64,000 bases of DNA from Zhongshania marina (GTDB taxonomy: Bacteria; Pseudomonadota; Gammaproteobacteria; Pseudomonadales; Spongiibacteraceae). The notes under the pieces are model-generated. The model was not told the DNA's origin. It ran no database searches and saw only the letters and a list, made by a program, of their open reading frames with translations. The stretch covers positions 1 through 64,000 of the forward strand of contig NZ_PQGG01000038.1 of NCBI RefSeq assembly GCF_002915595.1. The letters are read 5' to 3'. Positions 1-8,106 of the stretch are shown one piece after another. Each line of letters opens with the position of its first letter. The stretch's first letter is position 1. Position numbers and translations under genes: made by a program.

Positions 1-39
1 TCAGATGCCTGATTTTAGCAAAAAACACTGGTTTTTAAG

Positions 40-135
40 AGAAAATCTACAGCCTCAACGCCGCCAACACAGGCCGAGCGAATGCGAGGTTGCCAACCCA
101 TGCGTTTTTTGCATGGGCGATTGTGGTTGGCCTTG
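40..135 (-). repeat. attC-like imperfect palindrome after the first gene
   Basis: On the minus strand the stretch starts with ACTTAAC, which contains the TAA stop of the neighbouring gene. It continues as AAGGCCAAC, has an internal hairpin (CCCATGC/GCATGGG), and ends with GTTGGC-GGC-GTTGAG. The outer arms pair (CTTAAC with GTTGAG, GCCAAC with GTTGGC). ACTTAAC fits the integron RYYYAAC core; the distal GTTGAGG fits GTTRRRY at only part of its positions. A stop codon inside the first core is typical of gene cassettes. It could also be an ordinary terminator-like structure. No integron integrase is in the window. Confidence 0.35.
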
Positions 136-453
136 TTAAGTTTTTGATACTGCGCCCTCTAATTCAGCAGCATGTTTTTGGATGATTTCAAAGGTCTCTT
201 TGCTAACTTCTTTTTTCTCCCTAAACAGGGAAACTTCAGATTTGACCGTTGCATAGTTGAGACTAAAAGTAGAACTACTAGCACCATGCGCTTTTAAGGT
301 TATATGGAAATTGTAATCATCCCACTGAATATCGACTTCTGGGAAGTTGGTAAATGTGAAGTTATTTACCCTTAAGTCATGTATCAATGCTGTTGCGACA
401 AAGCCACCAACCTCACAACTACTAAATTTTGAACTTGTAAAATATGTTCCCAT
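136..453 (-). CDS. hypothetical protein, 105 aa, possible gene-cassette ORF
   Basis: I do not recognise this protein. It has no signal peptide or membrane segment. The middle is beta-rich (FTFTNFPEVDIQW, YNFHITLKAHG) and the C-terminus is a charged helix. The N-terminal half contains GGFVATALIHDLRV. Its stop codon overlaps the attC-like palindrome to its left. About 25 bp upstream of its start the minus strand reads GTTAAGT, a perfect GTTRRRY core, so the gene may be a single integron-type cassette. Function unknown. Confidence 0.5.
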   Translation of the reverse strand: MGTYFTSSKFSSCEVGGFVATALIHDLRVNNFTFTNFPEVDIQWDDYNFHITLKAHGASSSTFSLNYATVKSEVSLFREKKEVSKETFEIIQKHAAELEGAVSKT

Positions 454-1077
454 GATTACTCCGAAATTCTGGGTGAAACTTAACAGTTTTGTTATGAAGA
501 CTGGGGCCTTATATCACTTTGGCTCCCTATCTCGGAGAGAATATTCGGGAGGTCATTGAAAAAAATGCCCTTCGATCAAAGGCTTGAGTGTGTATCGCAG
601 AAAATTCTGTCGGCGTTAACAAGACTAGCTCCTTATATCTTTTCTATATTCCTTTCTCCTGATCATAAACCCGTTTAAGTATAAATCAACAACTTAGACG
701 ACTGTCCGCAGAATTAGTGAGCCCGCTTCCATTGAACACGCTTTTCATAAGCGAGAATAAGATTTAGCTCTACCGGAAAATAGGTCGATCTGAATGTCCG
801 CTTTACGAACTTTAACCCCATCCGTAACTTTTTAATGGAGGTCGGCTATTGGCACACACCTGCCGACGAATACATCGACCTCAACGGCCGCTATGTGAGG
901 TGGCCATAATATGGGTTAGCTCGCGCTCAATTATCGGTAAATGGGCGCGGCATATTTGGATTTCTAGTATCCAAGAGTCTCAATTTGGCCATTTTGTGGT
1001 TAAAAGTTAGGCCAGTTTTTGGATGAATCGACATTTGGCTTCCTTGTTCAGGCGCTCCCCACTTTGCTAGCGGATAA
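454..1077. other. intergenic stretch without a convincing gene
   Basis: About 620 bp with only short ORFs in conflicting frames. On the plus strand around 832-908 a short open stretch ending in a stop (ending DLNGRYVRWP) looks protein-like and may be a gene remnant, but it has no start region and no recognisable family. I see no promoter or RNA gene I can defend. Confidence 0.4.
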
Positions 1078-1452
1078 CTAAGTCTTTTCTGATTGCTTAT
1101 CAACATTACGGCCAAGAAGAAAAAAGCAAAGCGATGCTGCACCAACTAGACCGACGATCAAATCAAATGCTAGTGCGGTTTTACTGTAAATAGTGACAGT
1201 GGTGATTTTTAGCAATAGCAACGTAAAAAACCACCCGCCAACAGATGCTGCGATGCCAGCGAAAATAAGGAAAACACTTCGATGTGCCTCGCCTCCCCTA
1301 CTGAATGAATAGGTGGCCGCTAGAAGACCAACTATCGAGCCACTAAGCATTGCATAAACGACGTCTCCAATGTCGATTTTTGACATAAGTAAAACAAAAA
1401 TAACAATAACCATAAGGGCAATGCTCGCGACGCCCCAAATAAAACTCTGCAT
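1078..1452 (-). CDS. four-helix membrane protein, 124 aa
   Basis: Unrecognised integral membrane protein with four hydrophobic segments of about 20 residues (first FIWGVASIALMVIVIFVLLM, last ALAFDLIVGLVGAASLCFFLL) and a short charged C-terminal tail (GRNVDKQSEKT). I place the start at the ATG of MQSF because GGAG lies 7 nt upstream; two in-frame starts further upstream lack such a site. It stands alone, downstream of the terminator at 1605-1628, so it is probably not part of the long leftward operon. Function unknown. Confidence 0.55.
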   Translation of the reverse strand: MQSFIWGVASIALMVIVIFVLLMSKIDIGDVVYAMLSGSIVGLLAATYSFSRGGEAHRSVFLIFAGIAASVGGWFFTLLLLKITTVTIYSKTALAFDLIVGLVGAASLCFFLLGRNVDKQSEKT

Positions 1453-1604
1453 TTCATTCTCCATAGCTTGGTATAAACGGTTTGGCACAACAGGAATTAT
1501 ATTCTGATGCGATAACAGAATTGGATAAAATTAGGGCAAAACACTATGCCCACTTTTATGTTAAGTCGGACAGGACATTCCATGAAGTAAATTTCGGGCA
1601 AAAA

Positions 1605-1628
1605 AAGACCCCGCAATTGCAGGGTCTT
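1605..1628 (-). terminator. rho-independent terminator of the leftward recombination operon
   Basis: Perfect 7-bp stem AAGACCC/GGGTCTT with a C-rich base. On the minus strand it is followed by a run of seven T. It lies just past the stop of the 52-aa gene and marks the 3' end of the operon coming from about 13 kb. Confidence 0.8.
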
Positions 1629-1648
1629 GTCTGACTTCACTGAACTAT

Positions 1649-1807
1649 TCAGTCCAGATCATCATCGAGGTTGTTCTCGGAACGCTCACAGATCGTGCGC
1701 CACCGCTTCTTGTCATCCCATTTCTGGTAGGCAAAAATCGCGGTGAAAACGACCGCTAATAATGCGGCTGTAAGTACAAGTTCTGTAGGCATAGGTCCAA
1801 TAAACAT
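1649..1807 (-). CDS. small single-pass membrane protein, 52 aa
   Basis: Short ORF not listed among longer reading frames. It begins MFIGPMPTELVLTAAL, has one hydrophobic helix (about residues 9-26), then a charged tail with a single Cys (KRWRTICERSENN) and an acidic end. The start is backed by AGGAG about 9 nt upstream, the same ribosome-binding pattern as its operon neighbours. It is the last gene before the terminator. A phage-like small membrane accessory role is possible but nothing identifies it. Confidence 0.6.
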   Translation of the reverse strand: MFIGPMPTELVLTAALLAVVFTAIFAYQKWDDKKRWRTICERSENNLDDDLD

Positions 1808-1828
1808 CTCTGTGATCTCCTATATGGT

Positions 1829-2218
1829 TTACTCGGACTTATCTGGTTTGTCAACTTTGGCCGCAGTTTTGCGACGTTTAGCTGATCCAGATTTGCCGGT
1901 GCGGTTCATACGGAAGGCCAACAGATCGATTATCAGTTCCTTCATTCCAAGTTGGTACCCGTGGTTGTAGCGAGCAATCAGAGCCAAAGATGCGGTATAC
2001 ACTGCGACGATCAAAAACCCAATCGCCTTAGCGTCCCACACCATTGTCTCGTCATACACCTTCGGCATCGCATATGCAGCAAAGCTGCCAGTAATGCCTA
2101 GCATCGCAAGCTCGATAAGCTTGAAGATGTTGATTTTCACGGTGCACACAACCTTTTCAGAAAGAAGCTCCATCGTCTTTAAACGGTTGAGCCTCCTGAG
2201 TAGGTCGAGATTTTTCAT
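1829..2218 (-). CDS. two-pass membrane protein with basic tail, 129 aa
   Basis: The N-terminal 30 residues are polar, two hydrophobic helices follow (about 34-52 and 66-84), then a cytoplasmic-type tail very rich in Lys and Arg (GKSGSAKRRKTAAKVDKPDK). I do not recognise the family. The start is preceded by AAGGAAAGC and, further upstream, by CATTCAACC, a variant of the leader motif found before most genes of this operon. Position near the operon end suggests an accessory membrane protein. Confidence 0.6.
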   Translation of the reverse strand: MKNLDLLRRLNRLKTMELLSEKVVCTVKINIFKLIELAMLGITGSFAAYAMPKVYDETMVWDAKAIGFLIVAVYTASLALIARYNHGYQLGMKELIIDLLAFRMNRTGKSGSAKRRKTAAKVDKPDKSE

Positions 2219-2332
2219 GTTGTGCTTTCCTTGGTTGAATGATCTCCAACCTAGAAAGAGCAGATCCCCGAAGGGGAAATGCCCCTCCAGGGAAGAAATC
2301 GGTTAAGTGATAGCCGAAGCTATCGGATGGTT

Positions 2333-2608
2333 CTAGGCTTCGAGAAGCCCTTTCTTTTTCGCCTCGTCAATGCAAGATTGGCGGAAGCGACGTGCGAGGT
2401 TTAAAGCTTCAGCCCGCGTTGGTTTCCGGTAGTGCTCGCCTTTGAGAGAAACAATGTGCCCTCTAAGCGTACCGCCGAACCCCTCCACTAAGGCCTTATT
2501 TTCAACAGTGCAAAGTGGCTTCGTTGCAGCTCTGGGTGCCGTTGCATACCAGAGTAACTTTTCCTCATAGGTTGTGGGTTTCCCCTTTGGTATAGTGCCC
2601 ATTGGCAT
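2333..2608 (-). CDS. hypothetical protein, 91 aa
   Basis: Small soluble, basic protein (IPKGKPTTYEEKLLWYATAP ... ARRFRQSCIDEAKKKGLLEA) without signal peptide or membrane helix. It lies 19 bp downstream of the primase gene and is probably co-transcribed with it. A GC-rich hairpin (CCCC-GAAG-GGG, about 2267-2277) lies just to its left. No family recognised. Confidence 0.5.
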   Translation of the reverse strand: MPMGTIPKGKPTTYEEKLLWYATAPRAATKPLCTVENKALVEGFGGTLRGHIVSLKGEHYRKPTRAEALNLARRFRQSCIDEAKKKGLLEA

Positions 2609-2627
2609 ATCTCCAAGTAGTTTAGCT

Positions 2628-3701
2628 TCAGGCAGCGTGAACGCTGAGATCTCGAAGGAGCTTGTCTAATTCCCAAAATCCTTTAGGGTCTCTGCACCAC
2701 TGATCTGCCCAATCAACGCCTTTTCGATCACTGTCTAAAATGCGTATTGGTGGTAAAAGATTGAATACTCGAATTCCTCGGGAAGTAAGGTTCTGCTCCA
2801 CGATAACAGCCGAATTTTCACTTGCTTTGTTTCTGTCCTTATCTAAGAAATTGATTACTGTGTGGACACCTGTTGGTGGCACAAAGCTCTGCAACATCGT
2901 ATTGGACAGTCCAGGCCAGACTGAGAAAGATCGAGCCTCAAAAACTGACAATGCAGTTTCAAGACCTTCAGCAATTCCCATGACTCCGGCTACTGGTTCC
3001 ATTACGCGAATAACGCGTCCCTTCGATTCTTTTGAAACCGTCGGGGTCAGTTTGCGGGTTTTATAGCCTTCTTCCATCTCTACCTTTAAGCCACCTTTGG
3101 TGATAAAAGTTCGATGAATTCCAACTGGTGAACCTGCGTTATTACGCACCAGGCAAAGTATTGCTGGATATGTTCCCAAGAGAACACCACCCTTGCCTTT
3201 GTAGTTAAGGTTAGGATGAAACCGAATGTCTTTTGAGCGTAAAGCTGCTCTTAAAACACGCCGATACGAGAAGTAAGCCCTTGCGGGATAACTCAGCGTT
3301 TCAGTAAGGGGCATAGATTCTCCCCATATTCGGTTCAACCAGGCACGAAGGGATGTTTCGTCCACTTCTTTTGGTTTAGGTAGATAGACCGGTCCCGGCC
3401 GGACAGACTTGCCATCCAGCCACTCCGAAAGCGCGTCATACGCTTCAGGAAAAGACCAGTCGTTTACCCACATCAACATATCAATCCCTTCCGGGATTAC
3501 ACGCAGAGACTGCTTTACGCCACCTCCAGTGAAGTTGGCGTCTTTGAACAACCGAAAGCCATCAGTACCGCCCGCAACGGGACAGGGCACATTCTCTCCG
3601 AGCTTAGACATCGCTTGAGAAAGTGCCGGTGCCAGCGCATTAAAGGCTGACAACCACCGACCGCTCATACGTCGTTTCATTTCTGTTGAGTTACGCTTCA
3701 T
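2628..3701 (-). CDS. phage P4/TraC-type DNA primase with TOPRIM domain, degenerate zinc ribbon
   Basis: The N-terminus has the layout of the primase zinc-ribbon module (PCPVAGGTDGFRLF at about 41-54, then GGGV and MLMWVNDWSFPEAYDAL). The second CxxC that normally follows GGGV is absent (KQSLR here), so only Cys42 remains of a usual set. The C-terminal part has a TOPRIM-like region with the EG motif (GIAEGLETALSVF) and a later acidic patch (NFLDKDRN). Such primases make primers for plasmid or ICE replication after transfer. Start chosen at the ATG 8-10 nt after AGGAGG; an upstream TTG is possible. The protein may bind DNA without zinc, or may have lost priming. Confidence 0.75.
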   Translation of the reverse strand: MKRNSTEMKRRMSGRWLSAFNALAPALSQAMSKLGENVPCPVAGGTDGFRLFKDANFTGGGVKQSLRVIPEGIDMLMWVNDWSFPEAYDALSEWLDGKSVRPGPVYLPKPKEVDETSLRAWLNRIWGESMPLTETLSYPARAYFSYRRVLRAALRSKDIRFHPNLNYKGKGGVLLGTYPAILCLVRNNAGSPVGIHRTFITKGGLKVEMEEGYKTRKLTPTVSKESKGRVIRVMEPVAGVMGIAEGLETALSVFEARSFSVWPGLSNTMLQSFVPPTGVHTVINFLDKDRNKASENSAVIVEQNLTSRGIRVFNLLPPIRILDSDRKGVDWADQWCRDPKGFWELDKLLRDLSVHAA

Positions 3702-3769
3702 ATCCAAATCCTCCTGTCGATTGGCAGTTAGTTACCCCACCAGCCGTGAAGTGAATATGGCCGAAGCCA

Positions 3770-3925
3770 TTAGTGAAGAGTTCGACGTGTCCAAAAAACG
3801 CGAGCCCAGCCTTCATTGCAACGCTGAAAGCGCTGTTCGATGACTTTGCTACAACTTCGGACAGTCACAGTTACGACCTCATTGCCACGGGCATTACGGG
3901 TCACTTGGTTAAGATCAATAGTCAT
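3770..3925 (-). CDS. small hypothetical protein, 51 aa
   Basis: Begins MTIDLNQVTRNARGNEVVTV and ends in a basic, aromatic tail. The start is chosen because the DNA upstream reads CACTCAACG and then AAAGGTATAGC before ATG, the arrangement seen for the larger genes of this operon; a longer frame would ignore it. No family recognised. Probably a small accessory protein of the recombination operon. Confidence 0.5.
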   Translation of the reverse strand: MTIDLNQVTRNARGNEVVTVTVRSCSKVIEQRFQRCNEGWARVFWTRRTLH

Positions 3926-4018
3926 AGTGCTATACCTTTCGTTGAGTGAGGCGCAGCACTTCCCCAAAGGGCAAAGTGCAAAACGCCCAGTGGGTTGAGT
4001 ATTGTTTTGGTGTACTGA

Positions 4019-4360
4019 TTAATTGAGCTTCTTCCTGTACCAGAAAAGCCACTCAAGTAATTCGTCTGGATTTACTCCAGTCGATAAACAGCAGTTGCGG
4101 AAGGAAAAAGGCGAGCCCTTGTCCTCTGCAGTAATCCACTTCCAGCTATCGTCATCGGGTCTTCTGTCACGACCACCACGACTCACGCCAAACGCAGATC
4201 TCACTGTTTCAATCAGCAGTTTCTCCCGAATAAATGGAATGTCTTCCTCGGGGATTTCGTTGCTTTCCAACTCGGCGGGTATTTCTAAGACGACCCCGTT
4301 TAAAAGGTCAGCCTTATCCAAGCGCTCCAGCAGATCGAAGATCGTCAGTTGAGCTTGCAT
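4019..4360 (-). CDS. hypothetical protein, 113 aa
   Basis: Soluble acidic protein (MQAQLTIFDLLERLDKADLL; then an EIPAELESNEIPEEDIPF stretch; then a Trp/Arg-rich C-terminus GINPDELLEWLFWYRKKLN-like). I cannot assign it. Start chosen at the ATG preceded by TTGGAGATACACCG, the operon's usual ribosome-binding pattern. It lies directly downstream of the CobT-like gene; comparable operons of SXT/IncC elements carry small unknown genes here. Confidence 0.55.
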   Translation of the reverse strand: MQAQLTIFDLLERLDKADLLNGVVLEIPAELESNEIPEEDIPFIREKLLIETVRSAFGVSRGGRDRRPDDDSWKWITAEDKGSPFSFRNCCLSTGVNPDELLEWLFWYRKKLN

Positions 4361-4437
4361 CGGTGTATCTCCAAAAAAATGTGGAGACACACCCGCCCTT
4401 ATGGGGAATGTATCCCCACGAGGGTTGATGAAGCTGG

Positions 4438-6261
4438 CTAGTGCAAATCAAGGAACCTCCCAGCTATGCTAAAAAGCGCAGACTGGAGTTCTTCAACGCT
4501 ATTGATTACAGCGTTTTTCTTGAAATAGTTTCTAACCGCAGTTGAGTTAATGCCGATCGCATAAACATCGACAAAGGGTTCGATAAGCTTGGTCATGTAC
4601 TGCACCGAGTTACCGTCATTTGGTGCTCCATCAGTGATGACAATGAGCACTTTTCGTTCGCTTCTACTCACAGCAAGCTCCCGCCCGGCGTAAAGCATCG
4701 CTTCAGCAAGAGGTGTACCCCCGCTGGAACGAACTGCACATCGCCCAAGGTTGACCCTTACAGGTTGACCGCGGTTGATCATCGGGCTGACTGCGCCGCC
4801 TTTCCCAGGAAACATCGAAACTGCAATGTCGCACTTGGGTATAGACGAGACAGCCAAAGCTAATGACACTGCCGCCTGGTTAGCGATGTCCTGAATGTTC
4901 CCCATAGATCCACTAGCATCAAGGAGCACATGGACTGCTGTATCAGGCCGCTTGGTTTCCTCCCGCTTTTTGAAGACGCGAGTATCACCAGAGACCATGC
5001 GAGTTAACCGCTTGCCATCTACTCGGCGCCCCCTATGATGCAGGAACTCCTTTTGACGGCTTTGGGCTTGCAAGAGACCAGCAAGGCGAGCGCGAATCAT
5101 CGACGAAGACAGAATCCCCGCGTGTAATGAATCGACGTTGCCCGTGTTCCCTACTGTGTCGCCAACTGAGTCTGTATCAAGAGTAAAACTGCTACTCCGG
5201 CCGTTATCTTCAACAGCTTTTTCAGACAGGTCAGCGCGAAGCTGTGAAACAATGTCTTCCGGTAAATCAGTTTCCTGAATCATCCGAGAGTGTGCAGAAG
5301 CACCATTGCCAGCTTGAGTTGAGTCAGAATCGCCCGGCGAGCCGCTTGAGTCTTGACTGGACGACGAATCGGAGCTTGATTGAGGATCGGAGCCTGGTTG
5401 GCCTGGCGTATTCCCATCATCAGTTTTATCAGCTCCTGAATCACCATCACTGGTTTTACCATCCCCGCCATCAGCAGTTTGATCACCTTGGCCAGAATCA
5501 CCACTATCACCATCATCTCCTGAGTCTGAATCGCCCTGAGTACCCGAAGGATCAGCAGAGCTATCGTCACCATTTGAATCTGATTGCCGTGGATTATCAG
5601 CTTCAGCACTATTTTGCTTTTGGCGCTCCTCTTCCTCTGCATCTTTCAACGCGTCAAGGATTCGGCGGGCAAGTATTAAGCAGTCTCTTGAATCTTTGAG
5701 TTTTGGCATGTTCTGTTTAAGCAACACATCCAAACGGACAAAAAAACCTTCAGGGAAAGTTTCTCTAACCACCAAGTCACTGGCCTCGAATAGATCCTTC
5801 TCTACTTCTCTGTTCAATGACTCGTAGTACAGTCGATGAAGCAGATATTGGTGTAGCTGAGTAGCCTCACTGTCTTCAGCGCAAGCCGGAGGGCTCATTC
5901 CACTGTCCACAATGTATGTTTGCATGGCGCTGAGCGTTTCCACTGTTCCCGGAAACAACTCCTGCATCATGCGTTCGATACGAATATCCTCAATAATATT
6001 GAGAAAACTCTTCTCGATTTCTGAAGTGCATAGACCGATTACCGCGAAGTTAGAATCTCTAATGTGAGCAGACTCATGGGCGAGATAACCGAACAGTACG
6101 TCAGACATGCCCCTCATATCGGACAGCATAGGAAGCACAATTGACTCCCCATTAGTGCAAGCGTCGGTCCCCGAGAGAATGACCTTTACACCAAATTGCT
6201 GACCATAAGCGGCTGCGACGATAGGTAAGGCCCTTTCTAGGGCCGATTGCATGGAACTCAT
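4438..6261 (-). CDS. CobT-like von Willebrand factor A protein with HExxH motif
   Basis: 607 aa. The N-terminus contains HESAH (residues 62-66), a zinc-metallopeptidase-type HExxH. The middle (about 215-330) is low-complexity Asp/Ser/Gly/Gln, an acidic linker typical of CobT-like proteins. The C-terminus is a VWA domain with a MIDAS motif DASGSMG and ITDGAPNDG. In SXT/R391 and IncC elements a CobS-like AAA ATPase, a DUF3150 protein and such a VWA protein form a conserved set; the AAA/VWA pair resembles MoxR-VWA chaperone systems. It sits 13 bp after the DUF3150 gene. Cobalamin synthesis itself is not implied. Whether the HExxH is catalytic is unknown. Confidence 0.8.
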   Translation of the reverse strand: MSSMQSALERALPIVAAAYGQQFGVKVILSGTDACTNGESIVLPMLSDMRGMSDVLFGYLAHESAHIRDSNFAVIGLCTSEIEKSFLNIIEDIRIERMMQELFPGTVETLSAMQTYIVDSGMSPPACAEDSEATQLHQYLLHRLYYESLNREVEKDLFEASDLVVRETFPEGFFVRLDVLLKQNMPKLKDSRDCLILARRILDALKDAEEEERQKQNSAEADNPRQSDSNGDDSSADPSGTQGDSDSGDDGDSGDSGQGDQTADGGDGKTSDGDSGADKTDDGNTPGQPGSDPQSSSDSSSSQDSSGSPGDSDSTQAGNGASAHSRMIQETDLPEDIVSQLRADLSEKAVEDNGRSSSFTLDTDSVGDTVGNTGNVDSLHAGILSSSMIRARLAGLLQAQSRQKEFLHHRGRRVDGKRLTRMVSGDTRVFKKREETKRPDTAVHVLLDASGSMGNIQDIANQAAVSLALAVSSIPKCDIAVSMFPGKGGAVSPMINRGQPVRVNLGRCAVRSSGGTPLAEAMLYAGRELAVSRSERKVLIVITDGAPNDGNSVQYMTKLIEPFVDVYAIGINSTAVRNYFKKNAVINSVEELQSALFSIAGRFLDLH

Positions 6262-6274
6262 AGCGAACTCCTTG

Positions 6275-7204
6275 TTAGAAATAACCTACAACACGACCTG
6301 CTGCGGGAGCGGGTGCGGCAATAGATGGTGAGGGTTGAGTTTCCGCCGGAGCAGAGTTTGAGGATGGGCGTTGAACCAACTCGGATACTGAAAAATCTCC
6401 CTGGTACATACGTTCGAGCTTTTCAGCGTCGTCGCACATGGACAGGAAAGTTACAGTGGGCCCGAATTTGGGGTGGTCTTTGTCAATTCGCTCAAGAGGT
6501 ATCATTTGATACAAACTCTTAAACTCTCGCAAAACGGCAAGAATTCTGCCGTTTCCAAAGCTCAACGTATCCAGTTTGTTGCAGAACGGCTCAAGCTGCT
6601 CTCGTAGCTTTTGGCCGCTAATGGCAGTGTTGCGCTCCAACAGTCGTTTGACCATCTGGCGGCAGCCCTGCCCTACTTCGTGTAGTACCTGGTTCGCAAT
6701 CTCTCCCTCATCCGGCTCATAGCCTTCTAGTGGATTGATCTTGTATAGCTTGTAGCTGAAGCCATAGGATTCGGCCACTGTGGTTGAACCAGGTATCTGA
6801 TTCTCCAGTATGTGGGCGAACTCCTTAACCTCTTCATCAAGCAGCCAGGCGTCCCGGTTCTCATCAAACTTTGCCAAGAAATCTGACAAGGAAGCGTCGA
6901 ACTCGGTGTTGATGCTATTGAGCCTAGTAACAAGCTCGTCGATCTCGTGGTCCGGTATTGCGTAGCCACCCATAAAGCGAGTTCCTACTGCCAGACATGC
7001 ACGTTCAGCCGCTTTCCGTTTGTTGTTCATCGGATCGAGAGCTGAGGGTGGGAAAATCTTTTTCCGGCCCAGATCAAGCATTTTTTGAGGAGGGATCTTC
7101 CCATCCTTTCCAAGCTGAATATCCAAATCCCGAGAGGCTTTCTTTTCTCCAGACCAGCAACGGACTTTCAGATGGACGAGTGTAGTTCCACGGATAAATT
7201 CCAT
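6275..7204 (-). CDS. DUF3150 family protein
   Basis: 309 aa. Recognised by the pattern LKVRCWSGEKKASRDLDI near the N-terminus, followed by LDLGRKKIFPPSALDPMNNK and the conserved RACLAVGTRFMGGYAIP, as in DUF3150 proteins of SXT/IncC-like elements. The C-terminus is a Pro/Ala-rich tail. No enzymatic motif is visible. In all such operons it lies between the CobS-like ATPase and the CobT-like VWA protein, as here, so it is probably a partner or substrate of that pair. The ATG follows AGGAGAAACAAC, and two copies of CACTCAACC precede it. Confidence 0.75.
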   Translation of the reverse strand: MEFIRGTTLVHLKVRCWSGEKKASRDLDIQLGKDGKIPPQKMLDLGRKKIFPPSALDPMNNKRKAAERACLAVGTRFMGGYAIPDHEIDELVTRLNSINTEFDASLSDFLAKFDENRDAWLLDEEVKEFAHILENQIPGSTTVAESYGFSYKLYKINPLEGYEPDEGEIANQVLHEVGQGCRQMVKRLLERNTAISGQKLREQLEPFCNKLDTLSFGNGRILAVLREFKSLYQMIPLERIDKDHPKFGPTVTFLSMCDDAEKLERMYQGDFSVSELVQRPSSNSAPAETQPSPSIAAPAPAAGRVVGYF

Positions 7205-7225
7205 GTTGTTTCTCCTAAGAGGTTT

Positions 7226-7277
7226 GGTTGAGTGAGCCGGTTAAGGCGAGGTTGAGTGATTCACCGTTATGGTGAAT
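7226..7277 (-). promoter_or_regulatory. intercistronic leader with doubled CACTCAACC and hairpin
   Basis: Two copies of CACTCAACC (plus-strand GGTTGAGTG at 7226-7234 and 7250-7258) are followed by the ribosome-binding site of the DUF3150 gene. A perfect hairpin ATTCACC/GGTGAAT at 7259-7277 lies directly after the upstream stop. Single, often slightly varied copies occur before other operon genes, at about 2233, 3941, 3992, 9086, 10953, 11003, 11981, 12538 and 13053. Confidence 0.55.
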
Positions 7278-7281
7278 TTTG

Positions 7282-8106
7282 TTAGAAAAAAGCAGCCTTG
7301 CTTGTCGTTTCGATATTTCTGAAACTAAATGGCGCTTCCTTTGAACCCACTTCAATGCAGAGCTGATTAAAGAACACGCGGTCCGCGAGCTTTATGCATG
7401 CGTCCCGTACTTGCTTAGCTACTATCCCGTCGTTTGGCATTGCGGAGTAATCCGAAAGCCATTCAGCGCGAGCTTCGCTAAACAAGTCATCTGCTTTGGT
7501 TGGGCTAGGGTTTACAATCAAGTCATCATTGGAAATCAGCACTTCAAAGCCGTGATCGGCTAATTGGTGCTTCACAACGAAAAGGAACAAAAACGCTAAA
7601 GGTCCCTGGTCGTATTCCACCTCACAATGCAACGAATTTTCTGTCACAGAGTCCGAATAGTCCGGCAAAAAGGCAAAATCCAATTGAGCAAGCGTAGAAT
7701 CAAAATCCTTGACGGACTTGATAAAGCTCGTGCGCAAGCTCAAGACTTCCGATTTCAGATCTACATCTTCGGTAAGCTCGTGGTCAAACGGCCTTACAAC
7801 GAAGAAAGCACTTCTAGACTTCGTGGGTGATCCAGCCAAAGGCGGTAGGTCGGCAACATTTGTCATCTGCACTACCTTTCGGGCGGATCGATCAACCGTT
7901 AGGCTAGACCTCTCCGTGTATCCCTTCTTCAGCTTTCCCTCAGCAATAGAGGCCCAGTGCTTGTTTTCAGATCTCGTGGTGAAGGTTAATGCCGAACCTC
8001 GACGGCCATACCAAATTTCATGGTTTCCGTTTGAGTCCAACTGGTCAGAAATAGCCCAGTATTTATCCGAGCTACCCGCATTAAAATGGTAAACGTGAAT
8101 AGCCAT
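7282..8106 (-). CDS. WGR-domain-like protein of the CobS/CobT operon
   Basis: 274 aa. The first 75 residues resemble a WGR nucleic-acid-binding domain: a YWAISDQLD strand, then EIWYGRRGSALTFTTRS with YGRRG at the position of WGR, then KLKKGYTE. The rest is mixed alpha/beta without a motif I know. The start is the ATG that overlaps the TAA of the upstream CobS-like gene (TAATG), preceded by GGAGGATGC; an earlier start would lie inside the neighbour. The coupling suggests it is made in proportion to the AAA ATPase. WGR domains bind DNA ends and nicks, so a role guiding the AAA/VWA machine to DNA is a plausible inference. Confidence 0.6.
   Translation of the reverse strand: MAIHVYHFNAGSSDKYWAISDQLDSNGNHEIWYGRRGSALTFTTRSENKHWASIAEGKLKKGYTERSSLTVDRSARKVVQMTNVADLPPLAGSPTKSRSAFFVVRPFDHELTEDVDLKSEVLSLRTSFIKSVKDFDSTLAQLDFAFLPDYSDSVTENSLHCEVEYDQGPLAFLFLFVVKHQLADHGFEVLISNDDLIVNPSPTKADDLFSEARAEWLSDYSAMPNDGIVAKQVRDACIKLADRVFFNQLCIEVGSKEAPFSFRNIETTSKAAFF

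Noticed and set aside
832-908. Protein-like stretch ending DLNGRYVRWP on the plus strand
   Set aside because: Only about 23 codons, no start region, no recognised family; at best a remnant.
5244-5699. 151-aa plus-strand ORF rich in His and Gln
   Set aside because: It is the complement of the Asp/Ser/Gly low-complexity linker of the CobT-like gene; codon bias of that linker creates open frames on both strands.
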